The notes below the pieces were generated by a model, which saw nothing but the letters and a program-made list of their open reading frames with translations, had not been told where the DNA came from and did no database searches. This document shows positions 23,998 to 32,089 of a DNA stretch of 38,204 bases, one piece after another. Made by a program: the position numbers and the translations under genes. This DNA comes from Planctomycetia bacterium. GTDB lineage: Bacteria; Planctomycetota; Planctomycetia; Pirellulales; UBA7805. The stretch spans positions 1 through 38,204 of the forward strand of contig JAIOQB010000006.1 of assembly GCA_021413585.1 (NCBI GenBank), written 5' to 3'. Positions within the stretch are counted from its first letter, which is position 1; every line of letters starts with the position of its first letter.

Positions 23998-26199
23998 TCA
24001 TCTCACCTGCATATCACAACTCAACCCACCCGCCGCCGGCACGTACGCGCTGCGGACGTAGTCCATCACCATGCGGTGCGAGCTGAATCGCCAGGCGAGC
24101 GAGCTGATGGAGTTCATCATCCGCTGGATCCACTGCCGCGGCAGGCCGTCCACGTCGCGGTCGTAGTAGAGGGGGATCACTTGATACTCGAGCGTGTCGA
24201 GCAGGCTCTTCGCGTCGCGGTCGTCGGTGATCTGCTCGGAGACGTGGCTGTGGCCGGTGCCGATGGCAAAGCCGTTTGTGCCGTCGTACGCTTCGGCCCA
24301 CCAGCCGTCCAGCACTGACAGGTTCAACCCGCCGTTGAGCACCACCTTCTGTCCGCTGGTGCCGGAGGCTTCCAGCGGCCGGCGTGGGTTATTCAGCCAC
24401 ACGTCCACCCCTTGCACCATGTGCCGAGCGACGTTGATGTCGTAGTCTTCGACAAACACAATGCGGCCGGCGAAGCGCGGATCGTGACGCAGGTTGGCCA
24501 CGCGGCGGATGAACTCCTTGCCCGGCTCGTCGGCCGGATGGGCCTTGCCCGCAAAGATGAATTGAATCGGCCGGTCGACATTCTGCAGCAGCCCCACAAA
24601 CCGGTCGAAGTCGGCCAGCATCAGCGTGGCCCGCTTGTACGTGGCAAACCGGCGGGCGAAGCCGATCGTCAGCACGTGCGGGTCGAGCACGTTGCGAGCG
24701 GCTTCGACCACGTCGTCCCCCTCGCCCCGGCGGCGGCACTGCCGGCTGACGCGGCGGCGAACGAACGACAGCAGCAGATTTTTCAGCGCGTAGTGCGTTT
24801 CCCACAACTCGCCCGGATCGACCTTGTGAATCTCTTGCCACACTTCGGGCTCGCCCATGCGGTAGATCCAGCCGGCGGGGAAGTTGCGGTCGTATAGCTG
24901 CTGCATCTGGTACGCCATCCAACTCGGCAGGTGCACGCCGTTGGTGATGTGGCCGATGGGGATTTCTTCCTCGCCACGCCACGGCCAGAGGTGGGCCCAC
25001 ATGCGGCGGCTGATGTAGCCGTGCAGCGCGCTGACGGCATTGGCCCGCCGCGAGAGCTTCAGCGCCAGCACTGTCATGCAGAACGACTCGCCCGAGTTCT
25101 GCGGCTCGACGCGTCCCAGCGCCATCAGTTGATCGAACGAGATGCCCAGCTTGTCGCGCAAGGGGCCGAGATGCTCTTCGATCAGGCCGCCGTCGAACCG
25201 GTCGTGGCCGGCCGGCACGGGCGTGTGCGTGGTGAACGTGGTGCGGCGGGCCACTTCGCGCAGGCTGTCGTCGAAGCTCAGGCCGTCGTGCTCCATCCCT
25301 TCGCGAATCACTTCCAGCGGGGCGAACGCGCTGTGCCCTTCGTTGAGGTGATAGACGCCGGGTGTGATGCCGAGCGCTCGCAGCGCGCGGACGCCGCCGA
25401 CGCCCAGCACCAGTTCCTGGCGGATGCGGGTGCGGTTGTCGCCGCCGTAAAGGCGGCTGGTCAGCTCGCGGTCTTCGGGCCGATTGCCGTCGACGTCGCA
25501 GTCGAGCAGGTACAGGTCCACGCGGCCGACGCGCATCAGCCACACCTTGGCCAGCAGCCGGCCGTTGCGGGTGTCGATCTCGATGGTGATCGGCCGCCCG
25601 TCCGGACCCACCGCCGGTTCGATTGGCAAGTCTTCGACGCGGACATTGATGTACTCTTCGTGCTGATAGCCGTCGATGTCAAGCTGCTGGCGGAAGTAGC
25701 CTTGATCGTAGAACAGGCCGATCGCCACGAGTGGAATGCCCAGCCCGCTGGCGCTCTTCACATGATCGCCGGAGAGCACGCCGAGGCCGCCGGAGTAAAT
25801 CGGCACCGACTCGTGGATGCCGAACTCCGCGGAGAAGTAGGCAACCGGCTTTCCGCCGAGCACGCCGGCGTTGGTGGTCCCCCAGGTGCGACGGTCGGGG
25901 TCCATGTATTCCTTCAACCGGCGGTAGGCGTGGTTGATGCGGCTGTAGAGCACCAGCTCGCTGGCCCGCATCTCGAGCCGCTCGGGCGTGAACTCGGCCA
26001 AGAGCGCGATGGGGTTGTGGTCGAGCTGCCGCCAGCGGATCGGGTCGAGATCCCGGAACAGGTTGACCACGTCGTGGTGCCAGATCCACCACAGGTTGCG
26101 AGCCATCGCCTGACATTTTTCGTACAGCGTGGCGGCGGAGACCTCGGCGGCAGGGGTGGCCCGTTTGGTCAGCGGCGAATCGGCGTCGACTTGAGTCAT
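23998..26199 (-). CDS. glgP: Alpha-glucan (glycogen) phosphorylase, DUF3417-type
   Basis: PLP-dependent glucosyltransferase of about 733 residues that releases glucose-1-phosphate from glycogen or maltodextrin. The N-terminal helical region (A-R-N-L-W-W-I-W-H-H-D near 30-41) is the DUF3417 segment that marks the short bacterial alpha-glucan phosphorylase type. Then A-Y-F-S-A-E-F-G-I-H-E-S and Y-S-G-G-L-G-V-L-S-G-D-H (about 95-120), H-L-N-E-G-H-S-A-F-A near 285, and the PLP site E-A-S-G-T-S-G-Q-K-V-V-L-N-G-G near 605-620 with N-L-S-V-L-D-G-W-W-A-E after it. ATG 26199 is the only good start; the frame continues upstream to 26574 through repeat sequence and is not coding. A candidate promoter lies about 95 bases upstream. 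Confidence 0.95.
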   Translation of the reverse strand: MTQVDADSPLTKRATPAAEVSAATLYEKCQAMARNLWWIWHHDVVNLFRDLDPIRWRQLDHNPIALLAEFTPERLEMRASELVLYSRINHAYRRLKEYMDPDRRTWGTTNAGVLGGKPVAYFSAEFGIHESVPIYSGGLGVLSGDHVKSASGLGIPLVAIGLFYDQGYFRQQLDIDGYQHEEYINVRVEDLPIEPAVGPDGRPITIEIDTRNGRLLAKVWLMRVGRVDLYLLDCDVDGNRPEDRELTSRLYGGDNRTRIRQELVLGVGGVRALRALGITPGVYHLNEGHSAFAPLEVIREGMEHDGLSFDDSLREVARRTTFTTHTPVPAGHDRFDGGLIEEHLGPLRDKLGISFDQLMALGRVEPQNSGESFCMTVLALKLSRRANAVSALHGYISRRMWAHLWPWRGEEEIPIGHITNGVHLPSWMAYQMQQLYDRNFPAGWIYRMGEPEVWQEIHKVDPGELWETHYALKNLLLSFVRRRVSRQCRRRGEGDDVVEAARNVLDPHVLTIGFARRFATYKRATLMLADFDRFVGLLQNVDRPIQFIFAGKAHPADEPGKEFIRRVANLRHDPRFAGRIVFVEDYDINVARHMVQGVDVWLNNPRRPLEASGTSGQKVVLNGGLNLSVLDGWWAEAYDGTNGFAIGTGHSHVSEQITDDRDAKSLLDTLEYQVIPLYYDRDVDGLPRQWIQRMMNSISSLAWRFSSHRMVMDYVRSAYVPAAGGLSCDMQVR

Positions 26200-26292
26200 G
26201 GCTGGTTGGCACCCGGAGGAATGATGGCGGAATAATGGCGTAACGTCGGCCGTAGCGGCGGCCGCAAATATGGTCGTGAAAGATTGGGGCCG

Positions 26293-26319
26293 ATTATACG
26301 GTTTTTGGCCGAGGATCAA
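26293..26319 (-). promoter_or_regulatory. Candidate promoter of glgP
   Basis: On the minus strand, TTGATC (26319-26314) and a perfect TATAAT (26298-26293) with a 15-base spacer lie about 95 bases before the glgP ATG. Confidence 0.35.
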
Positions 26320-26423
26320 CACCGGGGGCGGGGGTGATGGTGTAGTAGGTGAGTGGGGAGAATGGGGCGAAGTATTAGCGGGCGGAATGGTAGCAACCGA
26401 TCCAGTGTTGCGGAATCGCGCCG

Positions 26424-26617
26424 GCCTGAAAGGCCAGTATGTGAAAGCCCAGGGCGCAGCCCTGGGGAGGCGAGAATGCATGTTTGACGTGAGCCCTGAA
26501 GGGGCGCGATACAGAATGCGTCGAATCGTATCTCGCCCTTTCAGGGCTCCTCCGGTCTTTGTGGGATCGAACACCCAGGGCTTCGCCCTGGGCTATCATA
26601 TTTCAGGCTTTCAGGCT
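26424..26617. repeat. Long nested palindrome, family G
   Basis: Arms at 26424-26466 and 26574-26617 pair over about 43 bp (GCCTGAAAG outside, GCCCAGGGCGCAGCCCTGGG inside). The centre carries a second hairpin, GAGCCCTGAAGGGGCGCGAT at 26491 against its near-complement ending 26549. The 194-bp structure fills the gap between divergent glgP and the acyl-CoA-dehydrogenase-like gene. Confidence 0.88.
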
Positions 26618-26679
26618 GATAGCGAGGAAGGCCGCGACGGTTGTTGCCGCGGCCACGGTCCGGTGGGATACTCTTCAAT

Positions 26680-27780
26680 ATGGAACGACTCAACATCATC
26701 GCGTCCCCCGACGATCCCGCCCTCGCACGCCTCTGCACCCAGCTCGCTGCACTGGAAGAAATGGCCGACGACCGCTGGCCGGCGGAATCGCTGCGGCTGT
26801 GCGCTGTCGCCGGCGTCTATCGCTGGTTTCTGCCGGTGGAGCAGGGGGGCTTGGCTTGGAGCGAGGTCGATCTGCTGCGGGCGCAGCTGAAGCTCAGCGC
26901 GGCGTCGCTCGCCACGACGTTCATTCTCACGCAGGCCACTGGGGCGCTGAAGCGACTTTCGGCGGCGGGGAGCGATGAGCTGCGGGCCGAGTGGCTGCCG
27001 GCGATTCTCTCGGGCGAGCGGTTTTGCACGTTGGGCATTTCGCACTTGACGACCAGCCGGCGGCATTTGGCGGGGCCGGCGCTACGGGCTGAGGTGGCTG
27101 GGGCGTTGCCCCAGGCACCCGAGGATCGCGGCTTTGTGCTGGACGGTTTGAGCCCTTGGGTCACCGGCGCCGCGCATGCCGATTTGGTCGTGACCGGGGC
27201 CGAGTTGAGCGACGGCCGGCAGATACTTGTCGCGCTGCCGACGGCGCTGTCAGGTGTCGAAGTCGATCCGCCCGCCCGGCTGGTGGGGCTCTCGGGAAGC
27301 GACACGGGTGCGGTGCGTTTGAAAGACGTCAAACTTGCCGAGCACTATCTCCTGGCTGGACCGATGGAGAACGTGATGCAAACCGCCAGCGGAGCGAAGA
27401 CCGGCGGGTTGCAAACGTCGGCCCTGGCGATCGGGCTGGCGGGCCGCGCGATCGAGTTTCTCGAAGGGGAGTCGGCCAGGCGGCCCGAGTTGGCCGAGCC
27501 GGCCGCCGGGTTGCGGCGCGAGCAGTCGTTGCTCGTGTCGGACCTGTTGGCCCTGGCGGTGGGCGAGGAGCCGTGCCGAGCGGATGAGTTGCGTGCCCGC
27601 GCGAACAGCATCGTGCTGCGTGCCGCGCAAGCCGCCCTGGCCGCGGCCAAAGGAACCGGCTACGTTGTGGGCCATCCCGCCGGCCGCTGGTGCCGCGAGG
27701 CACTGTTCTTCCTGGTATGGAGTTGCCCCGCGCCAGTAATGGCTGCGAACTTGTGTGAGCTGGCCGGAATTTCAGATTAG
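26680..27780 (+). CDS. Acyl-CoA dehydrogenase-fold protein, probably atypical
   Basis: Protein of about 366 residues with the acyl-CoA dehydrogenase order: helical N-domain with L-P-V-E-Q-G-G-L-A-W near 50, F-I-L-T-Q-A-T-G-A-L near 85, the FAD-contacting F-C-T-L-G-I-S-H-L-T-T near 115, and V-L-D-G-L-S-P-W-V-T-G-A near 155. The C-terminal domain is short: where active enzymes have an E-G-T motif with the catalytic Glu, this protein ends with F-F-L-V-W-S-C-P-A-P-V, and I see no equivalent Glu. It may be a flavoprotein with another reaction, or inactive. A family D palindrome is translated at about 138-147. ATG 26680 is preferred; the frame upstream enters intergenic sequence. Confidence 0.75.
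   Translation: MERLNIIASPDDPALARLCTQLAALEEMADDRWPAESLRLCAVAGVYRWFLPVEQGGLAWSEVDLLRAQLKLSAASLATTFILTQATGALKRLSAAGSDELRAEWLPAILSGERFCTLGISHLTTSRRHLAGPALRAEVAGALPQAPEDRGFVLDGLSPWVTGAAHADLVVTGAELSDGRQILVALPTALSGVEVDPPARLVGLSGSDTGAVRLKDVKLAEHYLLAGPMENVMQTASGAKTGGLQTSALAIGLAGRAIEFLEGESARRPELAEPAAGLRREQSLLVSDLLALAVGEEPCRADELRARANSIVLRAAQAALAAAKGTGYVVGHPAGRWCREALFFLVWSCPAPVMAANLCELAGISD
27093..27120. repeat. Coding palindromic repeat, family D, half copy 3
   Basis: GGTGGCTGGGGCGTTGCCCC followed by AGGCACCC is a single right arm of the element with its own 7-bp hairpin (CTGGGGC-GTT-GCCCCAG). It encodes A-G-A-L-P-Q-A-P within the acyl-CoA-dehydrogenase-like protein, just before the V-L-D-G strand. Confidence 0.85.
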
Positions 27781-27787
27781 CTACTTT

Positions 27788-27852
27788 GTCAGTTGTCAGT
27801 AGTCAGTTGTCAGTTGCAACGGACCACTGACCACTGACCACGGACCACTGAC
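27788..27852. repeat. GTCAGTT/ACCACTG repeat abutting the cysC start
   Basis: GTCAGTT-type units (27788-27815) face GGACCACTGACC-type units (27821-27852); the two halves are partly complementary. The block ends one or two bases before the cysC ATG, leaving no room for a separate ribosome binding site. A related stretch is inside a methyltransferase gene at 34206-34243. Confidence 0.75.
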
Positions 27853-27853
27853 A

Positions 27854-28513
27854 ATGACCAACGAAAGCGGCGGAGTTCATTGGCACGGATCGTCGGTCGG
27901 CCGGGCCGAGCGCGAGTCGCTCCACGGCCATCGGGGTTGCCTGGTGTGGCTCACTGGCTTAAGCGGCAGCGGCAAGAGCACAATTGCCAACCTGGTCGAA
28001 GAGCGGCTGCACCGGTTGGGGGTTCACTCGTTCGTTCTCGACGGCGACAACGTGCGGCATGGACTCAACGCCACGCCGACGATGCTGCGCGAGCGGCACG
28101 GGGCCGAGTTTGCCGACCGGTTTGGGCTGGGGTTTTCGGCGATGGACCGCGAGGAGAACATTCGCCGGATCGGCGCGGTGGCCGAGTTGTTCGTCGCCGC
28201 CGGGTTGGTGACGATCACAGCGTTCGTGAGCCCCTACCGCCGCGACCGGCAAGCGGTGCGCGAGCGGCTCGCGCCGGGGGACTTCATCGAAGTGCTGGTC
28301 GACGCGCCGCTGGCCGTTTGCGAAGCCCGCGATCCCAAGGGGCTGTACAAGCAAGCCCGCGCCGGAAAAATCACCGGCATGACCGGGATCGACGATCCCT
28401 ACGAAGCGCCCGAGCACCCGGAGCTGACGCTCGACTCGGCCAGCCACAACGCGGCCGCGCTAGCGGATCAAGTGGTGGCGTACCTGGCCCAGCGCGGCGT
28501 GATCCAACCGTAG
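27854..28513 (+). CDS. cysC: Adenylylsulfate kinase
   Basis: Soluble enzyme of 219 residues that phosphorylates adenosine 5'-phosphosulfate to PAPS. Walker [10 protein letters not shown] near 35-43; [11 protein letters not shown] near 61-71; D-R-E-E-N-I-R-R-I near 99; F-V-S-P-Y-R-R-D-R near 124; [15 protein letters not shown] near 151, and [10 protein letters not shown]. Compared with enterobacterial CysC there is an insertion of about 17 residues ([17 protein letters not shown]) between H-G-L-N and G-L-G-F-S, which I remember as common in planctomycetes. No cysD, cysN or cysH is visible, so PAPS may serve sulfation of glycans instead of assimilation. The TAG stop lies at the start of a GTGGGTGCTTGCACCC hairpin. 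Confidence 0.95.
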   Translation: MTNESGGVHWHGSSVGRAERESLHGHRGCLVWLTGLSGSGKSTIANLVEERLHRLGVHSFVLDGDNVRHGLNATPTMLRERHGAEFADRFGLGFSAMDREENIRRIGAVAELFVAAGLVTITAFVSPYRRDRQAVRERLAPGDFIEVLVDAPLAVCEARDPKGLYKQARAGKITGMTGIDDPYEAPEHPELTLDSASHNAAALADQVVAYLAQRGVIQP

Positions 28514-28531
28514 CGTGGGTGCTTGCACCCG
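28511..28531. repeat. GGGTGCTTGCACCC hairpin, family J, at the cysC stop
   Basis: GTAGCGTGGGTGCTTGCACC; the perfect stem GGGTGC/GCACCC encloses TT. The TAG in the first bases is the cysC stop. Further copies: 37008-37029 and 38173-38194. Confidence 0.85.
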
Positions 28532-28542
28532 CGAACCTGTTC

Positions 28543-28590
28543 TCAACGGTCCAACAACTCAACGGTCCAACAACTCAACTGTTCAACAAG
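28543..28590. repeat. 16-bp tandem repeat, three units
   Basis: TCAACGGTCCAACAAC occurs at 28543-28558 and 28559-28574 exactly, followed by a diverged third unit, TCAACTGTTCAACAAG, at 28575-28590. Confidence 0.9.
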
Positions 28591-28677
28591 AAATTTTGAA
28601 CAGAAGCTCGCGAAGGACGCAAAGAATAGTAAGTGGGACAGCGCGTCTTGCGATAGCGGGCACGGCACTAACAATCA

Positions 28678-28746
28678 CTCCGTTCCCTCCGTTTCCTTCT
28701 GTTCAAATTGTTTGTTTTTGAACAGGAGGAAACGGAGGGAACGGAG
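28678..28746. repeat. 30-bp inverted repeat, family H1
   Basis: Arms 28678-28707 and 28717-28746 are complementary with one mismatch in 30 (CTCCGTTCCCTCCGTTTCCT with TTCTGTTCAAA), around a 9-base T-rich loop. It is one of the strongest predicted hairpins in the window. Confidence 0.92.
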
Positions 28747-29448
28747 AAGGCTGTGGGTAGTGGGCCGCAGGGATTTCGAGGGCGGTTTTGTATTCTTATT
28801 CCTGTGAGCGCCAGAAAAAACTGGCACTGGGGCCTGCCCCGCCGGCCTACCCCCCGACAGCCGTTCCATGTCGATGCCAGCATGGGTTGGACCGGCCGAA
28901 CTTGGCCCTTGGCGGCCATGAAGAATTGAAGAATCTTCGGCGAAGAGTACCGAAATAGCGACGATGCCTGCCTGGGGCCGAGCACTGGCAAAGCTCCGGT
29001 TTTCCGCGTCTGGGGCATCGCTTCGCTCTGCCGCCAGCCACCCAGTTTCCGGGAGCGGTTGGCATGAAAATGGCACGTCGCCTTATTCTATTGACCGGTT
29101 TCGGGCGCAGGTCTACATTGATCCATGTTGCGTGATTCTTGGATTGGTATCACGCTGGCAGACCGTGCGACGGGCCTCGCTAATTTAACGAGCCGGCTGA
29201 GCGGTCGAGCACAAAGGGATTCGCGCTGCGGGCAGCAGCGCTGCCGCACCAGACAGATGCGGGGCAAGCAGGACGCCCGGGCGGCGACGGAAGGAACGAC
29301 GTATGGAAAAGGTAGATACGCCAAGCAACTCGCCCAACACGCAGCCCTGCCGCTGGTCGAAGGGCGGCAGTTGGTCAACCAGATTGAAGTCTGGTGATCG
29401 CCGTAGGGTACGCGCAGCGTACCACATTCCACACGGCGCACGCTTCTT

Positions 29449-29560
29449 CAACTTCGCGCTCTTCGCGAGCTTCTGTTCGACAAGCCTTTTGTTCAATCGT
29501 TTTGTTCAACGACGAAAATTTTGAACAGAAGGGCGCGAAGGACGCGAAGGAAGTAAAGAA
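29449..29560. repeat. Inverted repeat, family H2 (TTCGCG type)
   Basis: A left arm with CTTCTTCAACTTCGCG, TTCGCGAGCTTCTGTTC and a right arm with TTTTGAACAGAAGGGCGCGA, GGACGCGAAGG pair imperfectly over about 40 bp. Diverged relatives are at 20351-20490 and 28594-28640. Confidence 0.75.
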
Positions 29561-29598
29561 GTAAGCAAGTAAGGAAGCTCGAGCGCGCCGTGCGATCA

Positions 29599-29674
29599 CT
29601 TCTCTGTTCCCTCAGTTTGCTTCTGTTCCAAAACAAAGAAGTTTGAACAGGAGTGAACGGAGGGAACAGAGAAG
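29599..29674. repeat. Inverted repeat, family H1, copy 2
   Basis: Arms 29599-29632 and 29641-29674 (CTTCTCTGTTCCCTC... and ...GAGGGAACAGAGAAG) pair over 34 bp with a few mismatches around an 8-base loop. The inner part TTCTGTTC/GAACAGGAG is shared with 28678-28746. Confidence 0.88.
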
Positions 29675-29759
29675 TTTGTTGAGGGGGAAGCAATCGGTGA
29701 GGACTTCGCCGAATGCTTGCGTCCTACCTCCAGTCTCCAGCCTCAAACCTCCAGCCTGT

Positions 29760-30824
29760 TCACGCTGCCTCGCTGCGCGCCAGTTGCGCCAACTGCGCTT
29801 CCACCGCCTGATACACCTCGTCCACCGTCATCTCGGTCATGCAGCGATGGTGCTTCAGCGGGCAAACGCGTTTCATGCAGGGGCCGCAGGGGAGCTGATG
29901 TTGCAGGTTGATCGTCCGCTCGTAGTGTGTGTCGCCCCAGGCGATGTGCGTGGCGCCGTAGAGCGTGACTAAGGGGACGTCAAACGCGTGGGCAAAGTGC
30001 CGCGGGCCGCTGTCGGTGCTGACCATCAGCCGACTGCGGCGGACGCACGCTTTCGACAGCCCGATGCTCAGCGACTCCTTGGCCAGGCTCTGCACCAGTG
30101 GATGACTGGCCAGCGCGGCGATGCCGGCCGCCATGTCGCGCTCCGCCGGGCCGCACAGCACCAGCACACCCAAGCCGTGCTGCTCGGCGATCCGCCGGGC
30201 CAACTCGGCAAACGATTCCGGCGGCCAGGCCTTCGCTTCCGCCTGGCCTCCCCAGCCGCCGCCGTTGTGAAACACCACCGTGCGATTGCCGGTGGGGAGC
30301 GACAGCCGCTGCCACACCCCGTCGGCCGCCGCTTCGTCTTGAGCACTGGTCGCCAGCCGCGGCGGATGGCGCAGTTGCTTGCAGCCCAGCAGCGTGGCCA
30401 GCCGCAGGTAATTGTCCATCGCCGATTGCGGCAGCAGCTTCCCCAGCCGCGTCCGCATGGAAAGCTTGTCCGTCAGCAGCCAGCCGCGCAACCCGCGGGC
30501 AAAGCCGACGCGCCGCGGCGCGCCGCTTAAGTAGGCCAGCAAACCCGTCCGGGCGGAGTTTGTCAGCAGCAGCACCACGTCGGGCTTGAGTTCGCGCAGC
30601 CGGCGAACCAGCGACCAGGAGTGCAGGTCCGGCTGCGACCCGCGCGGGTCGTAGAACAATTGTCCGTTGAGAAAGCCGGTTCCGTCGAGCACCTGAGCCA
30701 CGTAAGGCCGCATGACGCCGACGAGTTCCGCGTCCGGCCCATAGTGGTCCCGCAGCGCCGCGAGCGCCGGCGTGGCCATCACCGCGTCGCCGATCCAGTT
30801 GGGGATGAAGATGGCTATTTTCAT
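29760..30824 (-). CDS. waaF: Lipopolysaccharide heptosyltransferase II-like GT9 glycosyltransferase
   Basis: GT-B fold enzyme of 354 residues that would add a heptose to an LPS inner-core-like acceptor. Seen: P-N-W-I-G-D-A-V-M-A-T-P-A-L near 8-21 (acceptor site with the conserved Asp), F-H-N-G-G-G-W-G-G-Q-A-E-A-K-A-W-P near 185-201 (WaaF normally has a Lys in this loop), S-T-D-S-G-P-R-H-F-A-H-A near 269-280 (nucleotide-sugar site) and C-G-P-C-M-K-R-V-C-P-L-K-H-H-R-C near 315-330, a Cys-rich C-terminal signature typical of the family. It is the last gene of the minus-strand polysaccharide cluster, 143 bases after the GT4 gene, with palindromes in between. Confidence 0.88.
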   Translation of the reverse strand: MKIAIFIPNWIGDAVMATPALAALRDHYGPDAELVGVMRPYVAQVLDGTGFLNGQLFYDPRGSQPDLHSWSLVRRLRELKPDVVLLLTNSARTGLLAYLSGAPRRVGFARGLRGWLLTDKLSMRTRLGKLLPQSAMDNYLRLATLLGCKQLRHPPRLATSAQDEAAADGVWQRLSLPTGNRTVVFHNGGGWGGQAEAKAWPPESFAELARRIAEQHGLGVLVLCGPAERDMAAGIAALASHPLVQSLAKESLSIGLSKACVRRSRLMVSTDSGPRHFAHAFDVPLVTLYGATHIAWGDTHYERTINLQHQLPCGPCMKRVCPLKHHRCMTEMTVDEVYQAVEAQLAQLARSEAA

Positions 30825-30843
30825 TTGGACTCTTCACAAAAAC

Positions 30844-30952
30844 TTTTGAACCACAGAGAAGGTTGGCTATCGGCTATCGGCTGTCGGCTATCAGCAAAAG
30901 CCGACAGCCGACAGCCGATAGCTGAAAGCCGTGCCTCTGTGTCTCTGTGGTA
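30844..30952. repeat. Nested repeat: GGCTATC heptamers inside a CCACAGAGA hairpin
   Basis: The outer parts TTTTGAACCACAGAGAAGG and CTCTGTGTCTCTGTGGTAAA pair. Inside, GGCTATC/GGCTGTC heptamers (30864-30893) face their complements GACAGCC/GATAGCC (30901-30930). A single-arm copy of the heptamer part is at 37073-37106, and two units occur at about 15000-15014. Confidence 0.82.
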
Positions 30953-30967
30953 AAAACTCTTCGTTGC

Positions 30968-32089
30968 CTAAGCCGCGAGACTGCGCACCGCCGGCCGGCT
31001 TACTTCGTCAAAAATCTGTTCCATCTTGTCCAGCATCGCCTCGATGCCGAACTTCGCAACCGCCCGGTCGCGGCCCGCTTGGGCATACTGTTGGCGGAGT
31101 TCCCAATTGTCCAGCAGCGTAGCCAGCGCGGCGGCCAGCGGCGGGACTTCCCGCGGCGGCACCAGCAGGCCGGTCTGTTCGTGGACCACCGCTTCGGCGA
31201 TCGCTCCGATCGGCGTGGAGATTACCGGCAGCCGGCAGCTCATCGCCTGCACGATCGCCTGCGGCACTCCTTCATTCGCATACGAGGGCATGGCGAAGAT
31301 ATCCATCGCCGCGAGCCACTCGGGCACATTGAGCTGCTGGCCGACCATCAGCGCTCGATCCCCCATGTTCAGCCCGGCGATGTGCGCGGTCACGACGTCG
31401 TGGATCGGGCCGTGGCCGACGATCAGCAACAGCACGTCGGGCCGGTTGAGCTGGTGGATCGCGTCGATCAGGTAGCGATGCCCTTTCCAGGTGCGCACCG
31501 TGGAAACGATGCCGACGATCGATTTGTCCAGCGGCAAACCCAGCCGGCGGCGCGACGCGTCGCGGTCGCCCGGCGCGAACAACTGCGTATCGACGCCCGT
31601 GGGGACAGAGATCACGCGCTCAGCCGGCACGCCGTTGTCGTTGATCAGCGTCTGGCGGAGCCGTTCGCCGGTGGTCACCACCCGATCGGCGCCGCGGCTG
31701 TAGAGCCAGCGACTCAGCGGATCGCGAGAGATCGCAGCGGAAATGTGCCGGGTGCGCACGATGCGTGGCCGGTTGGGGAGCAATCGCGTGGCGACTGCGG
31801 CGAGCCAACTATCGGTCGAGCTGTGCGTGTTGAGCACGTCGGGGCGATTTGCGTTGAGCCAGCGGCGCATGCCACGCATTCCCTTGAGCGAACGCCGGCC
31901 CATCTTCATCGGCACGACAGGGATTCCACGGCGGCGGGCTTCTTCAAAAATCGGAATGCCGCCGGGCGTGAGCAGCTCAACGCGATGCCCTCGCGCCAGC
32001 AGGCCGGCCGCTTCGTTGAGGATGCGGATTTCCTGGCCCCCCCAGCCGCAGGAAGCTTCGGTGTGAACGATGTGCAGGGGGCGCGTCAT
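30968..32089 (-). CDS. GT4 family glycosyltransferase
   Basis: GT-B glycosyltransferase of about 373 residues. N-domain: I-V-H-T-E-A-S-C-G-W-G-G-Q-E-I-R near 6-21 (donor loop), N-T-H-S-S-T-D-S-W near 87. C-domain: G-I-V-S-T-V-R-T-W-K-G-H-R-Y-L near 195 and the E-x7-E-type motif A-M-P-S-Y-A-N-E-G-V-P-Q-A-I-V-Q-A-M-S near 290. It would add a sugar from an NDP-sugar to a surface polysaccharide acceptor; the sugar is unknown. The ATG at 32089 overlaps the stop of the upstream GT4 gene by four bases (ATGA), so the two are coupled. The frame remains open upstream to 32473 but is shadow sequence of the other gene. Confidence 0.9.
   Translation of the reverse strand: MTRPLHIVHTEASCGWGGQEIRILNEAAGLLARGHRVELLTPGGIPIFEEARRRGIPVVPMKMGRRSLKGMRGMRRWLNANRPDVLNTHSSTDSWLAAVATRLLPNRPRIVRTRHISAAISRDPLSRWLYSRGADRVVTTGERLRQTLINDNGVPAERVISVPTGVDTQLFAPGDRDASRRRLGLPLDKSIVGIVSTVRTWKGHRYLIDAIHQLNRPDVLLLIVGHGPIHDVVTAHIAGLNMGDRALMVGQQLNVPEWLAAMDIFAMPSYANEGVPQAIVQAMSCRLPVISTPIGAIAEAVVHEQTGLLVPPREVPPLAAALATLLDNWELRQQYAQAGRDRAVAKFGIEAMLDKMEQIFDEVSRPAVRSLAA

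Larger units (their letters stand above)
28532..29759. other. Gene-poor block of long hairpins and short tandem repeats
   Basis: About 1.2 kb without a convincing gene. It holds a 16-bp tandem repeat (28543-28590), three long inverted repeats built on CTTCTGTTCAAA/TTTGAACAG (28678-28746, about 29449-29560, 29599-29674), and 28750-29440 in which no repeat or homology was recognised. The best reading frame in that part is ATG 29125 to 29397 (90 residues, Arg/Gln-rich, no motif); it lacks a ribosome binding site and I do not call it. Confidence 0.6.

Noticed and set aside
26200..26574. N-terminal extension of the phosphorylase frame
   Set aside because: The extension is encoded by the family G palindrome and low-complexity sequence; homologous proteins begin near the ATG at 26199.
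28675..28750. Intrinsic terminator of cysC
   Set aside because: The stem is very stable, but it is about 165 bases after the stop and followed by AAGGCTG rather than a T-run; listed as repeat only.
28675..29076. Minus-strand frame of 133 codons
   Set aside because: Part of it is the 30-bp inverted repeat at 28678-28746; the composition is not protein-like.
29125..29397. Possible 90-residue gene
   Set aside because: No ribosome binding site, no motif, Arg/Gln-rich, and frames of similar length exist on the other strand; kept only as a remark in the gene-poor block.
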